This document shows, in pieces, positions 56,512-64,000 of a stretch of 64,000 bases of DNA (position 1 is its first letter; each line of letters opens with the position of its first letter). This DNA comes from Arthrobacter sp. MYb227. Its GTDB lineage: Bacteria > Actinomycetota > Actinomycetes > Actinomycetales > Micrococcaceae. The stretch is from NCBI RefSeq assembly GCF_002975435.1, contig NZ_PCPT01000006.1, positions 62,001 to 126,000 on the forward strand, given 5' to 3'. A model generated the notes under the pieces. The model saw only the letters and a list, made by a program, of their open reading frames with translations, did not search any database and was not told the origin of the DNA. Both the position numbers and the translations under genes were made by a program.

Positions 56512-57041
56512 CGTTCGATCCCCATTTCTTCGAGTGTTTGGCGTAGCGACCGAATCGCATAGTAGGCGCGAGATTTAACTGTTCCCTCGGGAACTCCGAG
56601 CATGATTGATGTTTGGGCCACAGTGGCGCCCAAATAGTGTAATTGCCATACCACCTCGCGATGGTCCGGCGACAGCGACTTGAGAGCCTCTTCCAGTAGT
56701 ACCTTGTCCAAAACGGCATCGAAGCTTGTCGTATTCGACGTGCTTTCCTGCATGGAATCGCTGAGACTTGTGGCATTGATTCTGCTGGAGGCACGCCGGT
56801 ACCTATCAATGAGAACGTTCCGGGCGGTGGCATAAAGGTAGCTGCGTAGCGAACCGGTAATGTGCGGTGCCGCCTGCCATGCCTTGATCACAGTTTCTTG
56901 CAAGATATCTTCGGCAGCATCCCGATCATCGGCCACCCGATTGAGAAAGCGCCGCAGCTCCGGGGCATGTAACCGATAGATATCGGATACAACGCTGGCA
57001 TCCAATGGCACCTTGGCTCCATCTTTTTCGTTTGAGGACAT
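56508..57041 (-). CDS. ECF-subfamily RNA polymerase sigma factor
   Basis: The 177-residue sigma factor shows region 2 (DRDAAEDILQETVIKAWQA and RSYLYATARNVLIDRYRR) and region 4 (LSPDHREVVWQLHYLGATVAQTSIMLGVPEGTVKSRAYYAIRSL), with no region 1 or 3. This is the SigK/SigL-like group linked to RskA-type anti-sigma factors. A matching promoter (TGAACC-N16-CGTC) lies just upstream on the same strand, which suggests autoregulation. Confidence 0.92.
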   Translation of the reverse strand: MSSNEKDGAKVPLDASVVSDIYRLHAPELRRFLNRVADDRDAAEDILQETVIKAWQAAPHITGSLRSYLYATARNVLIDRYRRASSRINATSLSDSMQESTSNTTSFDAVLDKVLLEEALKSLSPDHREVVWQLHYLGATVAQTSIMLGVPEGTVKSRAYYAIRSLRQTLEEMGIER

Positions 57042-57057
57042 TTCCTTAACCCGCTAA

Positions 57058-57083
57058 GACGTATGAGAGCTGAGAGTGGTTCA
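57058..57083 (-). promoter_or_regulatory. ECF-type promoter for the sigma/anti-sigma operon
   Basis: Reading the minus strand, TGAACC (57083-57078) and CGTC (57061-57058) are separated by exactly 16 bases, the -35 and -10 pattern of the SigK/SigL-type ECF group. The start point would fall about 11 bases before the sigma ATG. The same spacing and boxes recur on the plus strand at 57123-57148. Confidence 0.75.
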
Positions 57084-57122
57084 CTGCTGTTTAGAGTATG
57101 GGGCAGAAAATTAGGTTTTCAA

Positions 57123-57148
57123 TGAACCAAGGGCCAACTATTTGCGTC
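57123..57148 (+). promoter_or_regulatory. ECF-type promoter for the lipoprotein gene
   Basis: TGAACC (57123-57128) is followed after 16 bases by CGTC (57145-57148), the same two boxes and spacing as the sigma-operon promoter, in opposite orientation. The lipoprotein ATG is about 50 bases downstream. Control by the neighbouring sigma factor is the simplest reading. Confidence 0.75.
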
Positions 57149-57197
57149 TTACCTTCAAGAGCCGACACCAGAACCACAACGAAGAAGGATGAATACG

Positions 57198-57731
57198 ATG
57201 AATCGGAACACACGCAGAAACTTTGCTGGATCCGCAGCGCTTATCACCGCTGCGGCTCTGTTGCTTTCGGGATGTGCGGGCAATAGCCCGAGTAATTCCT
57301 CCAGCACGCCGGCGGCAAGTAGCAGCGCTGCAAGCCCCAGCGCTTCCAGCTCGGCCACAACTGCTTCTCCGAACAGCTCCGCCGTTGACTTGAAGACTGC
57401 AACGAGCAGCCTGGGGAACATTGTTGTTGATGGCAAGGGAATGAGCCTGTATTTCTACACCTTGGACACCAAGGGAACCACCACCAGTGCGTGCACCGGA
57501 GCGTGTCTTGAGGCCTGGCCCATTGCGGTAGCCAGCAGCGCAACCCCCAAGATTGAGGGCGTGACCGGGACGGTTTCAACCATCACGAGCCCGGATGGAA
57601 AGTTGCAGCTGACTCTTAATGGAATGCCGCTGTACAACTTTGTGCAGGACAGCAAACCCGGTGATGTGCTGGGCCAAGGCGTCAAAGATGTTTGGTACCT
57701 TTCAACTCCTGCCGGCGAAATGATTAAGTAA
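57198..57731 (+). CDS. secreted lipoprotein with COG4315-type repeats
   Basis: The 177-residue protein has a lipoprotein signal with lipobox LLSGC near residue 25, a Ser/Ala-rich linker and a COG4315 domain: GMSLYFYTLDTKGTTTSACTGACLEAWP, ending YNFVQDSKPGDVLGQGV. The cysteine pair CTGAC is conserved in the family. It is divergent from an ECF sigma factor and has a matching promoter. The ATG at 57198 has GAAGGA at a good distance; one 9 bases earlier is less likely. Confidence 0.85.
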   Translation: MNRNTRRNFAGSAALITAAALLLSGCAGNSPSNSSSTPAASSSAASPSASSSATTASPNSSAVDLKTATSSLGNIVVDGKGMSLYFYTLDTKGTTTSACTGACLEAWPIAVASSATPKIEGVTGTVSTITSPDGKLQLTLNGMPLYNFVQDSKPGDVLGQGVKDVWYLSTPAGEMIK

Positions 57732-57827
57732 CCGTGTGTGAGCTAGCTCAAGGAGACGGTTTGGCCCACACCCTGAGCCGGTAGAATGGGGAAAACACCC
57801 CCCTCAACCGCACCCTGGGAGACTTCT

Positions 57828-59498
57828 GTGAGCCAGACCGTCCTTGATCGCGTGCCGATTCGTCGCGCCCTGATTTCCGTTTACGACAAGACCGGTCTGG
57901 AGGAACTTGCAGCCGGACTGCACGCAGCAGGAGTCAAGCTGGTATCCACCGGATCCACCGCCAAGCGCATTGCCGCAGCGGGTATCCCGGTCTCCGAGGT
58001 CGAGGAAGTTACCGGTTCCCCGGAAATGCTTGACGGTCGCGTCAAGACCCTGCACCCGCGCGTGCACGGCGGTATCCTTGCCGACCGTCGCGTCCCGGCG
58101 CACATGGAAACCCTGTCCGAGATGGACATTGAGACCTTCGATCTGGTGGTCGTAAACCTCTACCCATTCGTTGAGACAGTGCGTTCCGGCGCGCAGGGCG
58201 ACGACGTTGTTGAGCAGATCGACATTGGCGGACCGGCGATGGTTCGCTCCGCGGCCAAGAACCACGCTGCGGTATCGATCGTTGTTGACCCGGCAGCCTA
58301 CGGTGCGGTTGTCACCGCTGCTGCCTCCGGTGGCTTCGATCTGAAGACCCGCCAGCGCCTAGCGGCGAAGGCCTTCGCGCACACCGCTGCCTATGACACC
58401 GCTGTTGCTTCGTGGACCGCTGCCCAGTTCCTTGACGAAGACGGCGACGGACTCATCGATTGGCCGGCCTACACCGGTCTGGCTTTGGAGCGTTCCGAGG
58501 TTCTGCGCTACGGCGAAAACCCGCACCAGCAGGCAGCAATGTACGTGGACAAGTCTGCTCCGGCTGGCATCGCCCAGGCCGATCAGCTGCACGGCAAGGC
58601 CATGAGTTACAACAACTACGTCGATGCCGATGCCGCACTGCGTGCAGCCTTCGACTTTGATACCCCTGCCGTAGCAGTCATCAAGCACGCCAACCCGTGC
58701 GGCGTGGCAGTTGCTTCGGCAGATGCCGCAGACCCGATCGCCGATGCGCACGCCAAGGCACACGCAACCGATCCGCTCTCCGCCTTCGGTGGCGTTATTG
58801 CCGCAAACCGCACGGTCACCGCGGGCATGGCAAATTCCGTGAAGGACATCTTCACCGAAGTTGTTATTGCTCCTGACTTTGAGGCGGAAGCAGTTGAGAT
58901 TCTTTCCAAGAAGAAGAACATTCGCCTGCTGGCACTGCCCGAGGGCTACGGCCGCTACCCGAGCGAAATTCGTCAGGTTTCCGGCGGCGTGCTGGTCCAG
59001 ATGAGCGACAAGGTTGACGCCGACGGCGATAACCCGGCGAACTGGACCCTGGCAGCCGGCGAAGCCGCAGACGCTGCAACCCTTGCCGATCTGTCCTTCG
59101 CCTGGACCGCGGTGCGCGCCGCGAAGTCTAACGCCATCCTGCTGGCCAAGAATGGTGCAGCGGTAGGCATTGGCATGGGCCAGGTCAACCGCGTGGATTC
59201 CTGCAAGCTCGCAGTAGAGCGCGCAAACACCCTGGGTGTCACCATCGAATCCACGGTTGATGCGGCCGGCGGTGCCTCAGGTACCGGAGACGCGGTTTCC
59301 GAACAGCGCTCGCACGGTGCCGTTGCGGCATCCGATGCATTCTTCCCGTTCGCCGATGGCCTGCAGATCCTCCTGGACGCCGGCGTGCGCGCCGTTGTAC
59401 AGCCAGGCGGTTCGGTGCGCGATGAAGAGGTCATTGCCGCGGCCAACGAAGCTGGCATCACCATGTACTTCACCGGTGCGCGTCACTTCTTCCACTAG
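57828..59498 (+). CDS. purH: bifunctional AICAR formyltransferase / IMP cyclohydrolase
   Basis: This enzyme performs the last two steps of purine synthesis. The N-terminal MGS-like IMP cyclohydrolase domain ([27 protein letters not shown]) is followed by the AICAR formyltransferase domain ([32 protein letters not shown]). The protein is 556 residues, as expected. GTG 57828 follows GGGAG at 8 bases; a longer frame runs upstream without a site. It ends in a strong terminator. Confidence 0.96.
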   Translation: MSQTVLDRVPIRRALISVYDKTGLEELAAGLHAAGVKLVSTGSTAKRIAAAGIPVSEVEEVTGSPEMLDGRVKTLHPRVHGGILADRRVPAHMETLSEMDIETFDLVVVNLYPFVETVRSGAQGDDVVEQIDIGGPAMVRSAAKNHAAVSIVVDPAAYGAVVTAAASGGFDLKTRQRLAAKAFAHTAAYDTAVASWTAAQFLDEDGDGLIDWPAYTGLALERSEVLRYGENPHQQAAMYVDKSAPAGIAQADQLHGKAMSYNNYVDADAALRAAFDFDTPAVAVIKHANPCGVAVASADAADPIADAHAKAHATDPLSAFGGVIAANRTVTAGMANSVKDIFTEVVIAPDFEAEAVEILSKKKNIRLLALPEGYGRYPSEIRQVSGGVLVQMSDKVDADGDNPANWTLAAGEAADAATLADLSFAWTAVRAAKSNAILLAKNGAAVGIGMGQVNRVDSCKLAVERANTLGVTIESTVDAAGGASGTGDAVSEQRSHGAVAASDAFFPFADGLQILLDAGVRAVVQPGGSVRDEEVIAAANEAGITMYFTGARHFFH

Positions 59499-59524
59499 GA
59501 AAAGCTCTACTGGCTAAGCCAGTG

Positions 59525-59576
59525 AAAAGGCTGCCTCCGGCATTCCCTGCAAGGGGAACGCCGGAGGCAGCCTTTT
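59525..59576 (+). terminator. terminator after purH
   Basis: A 17-base-pair stem (AAAAGGCTGCCTCCGGC with GCCGGAGGCAGCCTTTT), with ATTCCC/GGGGAA able to pair inside its loop, lies 26 bases after the stop. It is a clear Rho-independent terminator and may also serve the convergent MFS gene. Confidence 0.9.
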
Positions 59577-59633
59577 CGTTAACTGCGGATACTTCGCGCC
59601 TTCCTTAGCCATGGGATTTGGGCGTGGGGCCGA

Positions 59634-61094
59634 TCAGTGCTGCTTGTCGAGATTGACGAAGAACGCCATGACCACGCCGACGGTGGCCAGTAGAGCACCG
59701 ACGATGAAGGAAACATGAGCTCCGGAGAACAGTGCGTGAGCTACATCCGATCCGGACTCAAGCTTTGCGGTGGAGAGCAGGGACATGATGGTCACGAAGA
59801 TGGTGGTGCCGATGGCGCCACCGAGTTGCTGTCCGGTATTGAATAGTGCAGATCCGTGGCCGTAGAGGCGGGGCTCAACGGTGGACAGCGCCGATGACAT
59901 CAACCCCGTCATCAGCAGCGCCAGGCCAATGGAGAAGATGACGTGGTTGATCATGAACATCCATAGAGCGGTGTCCGCATCCACACTGACATACAGCCAC
60001 TGGCCAGCGGCCAGCATTGCAGCACCGGGGATCAGCACCGGTCGGGGGCCGAAGCGATCAAAGACGCGACCAAAAATTGGTGAGACGATCGCCTGGGCCA
60101 GACCTCCGGGCAATAACATCATGCCGATGGACAGCGTGCTGAAGCCCGCCCCGGATTCCAGGATGATCGGTAACATCACGATGGTGCCCAACAGGGTGCC
60201 AAAAGCGATCATGATCAGTAGCAAGGAAAGGGTGAAGGTGCGGGATTTGAAGGGGGTCAGGTTCAGCAATTCCTTGCCGTCCCGGGTCAGCCGAACCTGC
60301 CGCTTGATGAACAAGGCCAGCGCGAGCAGAGCAATGACGAAGCAGGAGATGGTTAGCGCGGGATTGTCACCGAGGTGTTCAAGCGTGGAAATGCCGTAGA
60401 CCAGCAGGCCGAAAGCGAGTGCGGAGAGCACTACCGAAAGTACGTCGAGCGGAATCTTGCGGGCTTGGAACGGGACCTTGATGAAGATGATGCCTAGGGC
60501 AAGGATGATCACGGCCAGTGGGGCCATCAGGATGAAGATGTAGTGCCAGGAAAAAGAGTTGACGATGGCGCCGGAAACCGTCGGACCGATGGCCGGGCCC
60601 ACGGAGATAACGATGGCGTTCAAGCCCATGATTGCCCCGCGTTTGTGCCTGGGCACCAACTGTAGGGTGGTGGTCATCAGCAGTGGAAGCACGATCGCGG
60701 TGCCGACGGCTTGGATCACGCGGGCCACCAGCAGGAACGCGAAGGTTGGCGCGAAAATGGCCAGAACCGTGCCGAGGATAAAGCTGGATAATGCGAAAGT
60801 GAACAGGCTCCGGGAGCTGAAGCGCTGCAGCAGGTAACCGGTCATCGGGATGATGACCGACATGGTCAGCAGGAACCCGGTGGTTAACCACTGTCCCGCG
60901 GATGCAGAGATCGAGAGGTCTGCCATGACCGCCGGCAGGGCGACGCTGAGCACCGTTTCATTCAAGATCATGAGGAATGCGGCAAGAGCCATGGCTCCGA
61001 TAATGCCGACTAACTGCCGGGTCGGCAGCGCCGGGGCTGATTTTTGGGGTGGGGCTGCGGATTCAGAAAGTGTTTCTGAGACGGGAATGGCCAT
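59634..61094 (-). CDS. DHA2-family MFS multidrug exporter (EmrB/QacA type)
   Basis: The 486-residue protein has about fourteen helices. Motif D1-like LNETVLSVALPAVMADL in helix 1 and WLTTGFLLTMSVIIPMTGYLLQRFSSR are typical of the 14-TM DHA2 group, which expels drugs by proton antiport. The ATG at 61094 has AAGAGGT about 10 bases upstream. Its promoter region holds two palindromes for the divergent TetR protein, so it is likely repressed by it. Drug range is unknown. Confidence 0.88.
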   Translation of the reverse strand: MAIPVSETLSESAAPPQKSAPALPTRQLVGIIGAMALAAFLMILNETVLSVALPAVMADLSISASAGQWLTTGFLLTMSVIIPMTGYLLQRFSSRSLFTFALSSFILGTVLAIFAPTFAFLLVARVIQAVGTAIVLPLLMTTTLQLVPRHKRGAIMGLNAIVISVGPAIGPTVSGAIVNSFSWHYIFILMAPLAVIILALGIIFIKVPFQARKIPLDVLSVVLSALAFGLLVYGISTLEHLGDNPALTISCFVIALLALALFIKRQVRLTRDGKELLNLTPFKSRTFTLSLLLIMIAFGTLLGTIVMLPIILESGAGFSTLSIGMMLLPGGLAQAIVSPIFGRVFDRFGPRPVLIPGAAMLAAGQWLYVSVDADTALWMFMINHVIFSIGLALLMTGLMSSALSTVEPRLYGHGSALFNTGQQLGGAIGTTIFVTIMSLLSTAKLESGSDVAHALFSGAHVSFIVGALLATVGVVMAFFVNLDKQH

Positions 61095-61132
61095 TGGATG
61101 AGTACCTCTTTCAGGGGGAAGCAACCAAATAG

Positions 61133-61147
61133 TGTCACACCATGACA
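61133..61147. promoter_or_regulatory. TetR operator candidate 1, TGTCACACCATGACA
   Basis: This imperfect 15-base palindrome (TGTCA/TGACA arms) lies in the region between the MFS and TetR genes, 39 bases upstream of the exporter ATG. It shares its arms with the second site at 61167. Confidence 0.55.
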
Positions 61148-61166
61148 TCTTTTCGTAAGCCAAACA

Positions 61167-61181
61167 TGTCACGATGTGACA
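61167..61181. promoter_or_regulatory. TetR operator candidate 2, TGTCACGATGTGACA
   Basis: This perfect 15-base inverted repeat (TGTCAC-GAT-GTGACA) lies 19 bases from site 1, between the divergent genes. The pair is the expected binding region for the TetR regulator next to it. Confidence 0.65.
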
Positions 61182-61257
61182 AGATGCATACGGGGTGCTG
61201 GCATTCGGCCCGGTTTGGGACTGCTGCCGTACCAGTGGTTTTTGGAGGGTAATTGTT

Positions 61258-61842
61258 GTGGGTATTCGTGAACGTCACCGCACCCAAATGCTCAATGAGA
61301 TTCAGGCAGCGACCCTGGATCTCATTGAAGCCAAGGGCTTGGCTGCCACGACGGTCGGGCAGATTGCCGAGCGCGTAGGAATCTCCGAACGCACGTTCTT
61401 CCGCTATTACCAGTCCAAGGAGCACGCACTCATGCCGGGACAAGCGGGGCTGGCGGATTCCCTCAGGCGTTATGAGCCAGCTGCCGATAATGCTGCCGAA
61501 ATCCTTCTGGAACTGATCGGGGCGTGCCGGGAGAATTTTGCCTTCGAGATCGAACATCGAGATTTTCGCAGGATCTCCCGACTACTCATTAAGGAGCCGG
61601 GGCTCAGGAGTTTTGTGGCGGGGCAGGAGCAAGAGCTGGTTCAGCTTTTGAGTGCGGAACTGGTGAAAAGTGGTCTCGTGCAGGCGGTCCAGGCAGTGCT
61701 CATAGCTGAGTTGACCGCTACTATCTGGCGGGTGTCGTGGCAGGCTTTTGGGCAGGCCGAGCTCGATAGCGTCGTTTCAAGCCCGTTGGAGCATTTTGAC
61801 CGGGCCGCTTCTGCCCTCAGAGGGCTCTTCGTGCAGCCCTGA
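61258..61842 (+). CDS. TetR-family repressor
   Basis: The 194-residue protein has a TetR helix-turn-helix near residues 10-55 (ATTVGQIAERVGISERTFFRYYQSKEHAL) and a helical ligand domain. GTG 61258 follows GGAGGG at about 8 bases; the frame continues further upstream without a site. It is divergent from the DHA2 exporter and is very likely its regulator. Confidence 0.85.
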   Translation: MGIRERHRTQMLNEIQAATLDLIEAKGLAATTVGQIAERVGISERTFFRYYQSKEHALMPGQAGLADSLRRYEPAADNAAEILLELIGACRENFAFEIEHRDFRRISRLLIKEPGLRSFVAGQEQELVQLLSAELVKSGLVQAVQAVLIAELTATIWRVSWQAFGQAELDSVVSSPLEHFDRAASALRGLFVQP

Positions 61843-61908
61843 GGGGTGGCTGGCCGCGGCCGGTTTGTGCGTGGCGAGCCATGGCTAGAACCTGCTCTGC
61901 GCCGAATC

Positions 61909-61930
61909 TCAGTTACGCATCAGTAACTGA
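61909..61930. promoter_or_regulatory. inverted repeat TCAGTTAC-N6-GTAACTGA
   Basis: Perfect 8-base arms flank a 6-base spacer about 180 bases before the isocitrate dehydrogenase start. It could be an operator for icd. The protein that binds it is unknown. Confidence 0.5.
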
Positions 61931-62055
61931 AGTGCTTTATCGTCGAGTTAATGTATCTTCACTCACATTGGGTGCATGTTCCGTGTTGTTCAACGGTTTG
62001 CTTCGCTACTTAAAGGTGGATTTGGGGCCAAATTCGGGTAAGTTGGGGATGTTGA

Positions 62056-64000
<1,945 letters not shown>

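Overview
The window looks like a chromosomal segment of a Micrococcaceae-type actinobacterium (Arthrobacter, Glutamicibacter or a close relative). The reasons are a mid-50s GC content by eye, mixed ATG/GTG/TTG starts with several apparently leaderless genes, a secreted Rpf-LysM protein, an actinobacterial PerM/purN/purH/monomeric-icd gene order (stretched by inserted genes), and many transporter/regulator pairs typical of soil actinobacteria. No rRNA, tRNA or CRISPR array was seen. The genus is an inference.

Layout. 1-9.1 kb: a truncated acyl-CoA synthetase, small membrane proteins, an M50-type protease-like protein, an unrecognised 583-residue protein that ends tail-to-tail with a 65-residue HTH protein, a TIGR01777-type epimerase and a RarD/EamA transporter. 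7.9-10.8 kb: a phosphonate-type cluster (TIGR03364-like FAD oxidoreductase, GntR/UTRA regulator, phosphonatase-like HAD hydrolase) with HutC-type palindromes between the divergent genes. 10.8-12 kb: the Rpf gene between strong hairpins. 12.5-16 kb: trimethylamine monooxygenase (tmm) with a long, highly foldable leader, then a complete but dead ISL3-family element with inverted repeats and an 8-bp target duplication. 16.4-18.1 kb: kynA with a PaaX-type regulator. 18.5-23.2 kb: a membrane protein, a secreted HNH nuclease, a 46-residue basic protein, a membrane-anchored molybdopterin oxidoreductase and an SRPBCC protein.

23.3-29.2 kb: a spermidine/putrescine-type ABC operon (potA, D, B, C order) divergent from a GntR/FCD regulator that overlaps a soluble dCache-domain protein. 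This looks like one sensing and uptake unit for amines or amino acids. 29.4-38.1 kb: small membrane proteins, one behind a CsoR-like palindrome, an FMN reductase, a PatB/MalY lyase, an orphan hpaH-hpaI pair, a TSUP exporter and PerM. 38.1-44.8 kb: a DinB-like protein and a dipeptide/oligopeptide ABC operon with fused ATPases, followed by a frameshifted small membrane gene. 44.9-57.7 kb: purN, a Ca2+/H+ antiporter, an aromatic-ring monooxygenase, an MFS transporter followed by a possible 29-residue membrane peptide, a GH38 alpha-mannosidase opposite an N-acetylglucosamine-kinase-like protein, a DUF4303-like protein with an acidic insert, and an ECF sigma/anti-sigma pair divergent from a secreted lipoprotein. 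Identical ECF-type promoters (TGAACC-N16-CGTC) face both ways between sigma factor and lipoprotein. 57.8-64 kb: purH, a DHA2-type MFS exporter with its TetR regulator and two operators, and the monomeric NADP isocitrate dehydrogenase, cut by the window end.

The observations most worth following are the structured tmm leader, the GntR-dCache-polyamine transporter unit, the two mirrored ECF promoters, the CsoR-like palindrome, the 583-residue protein plus HTH pair, and the small unannotated proteins.
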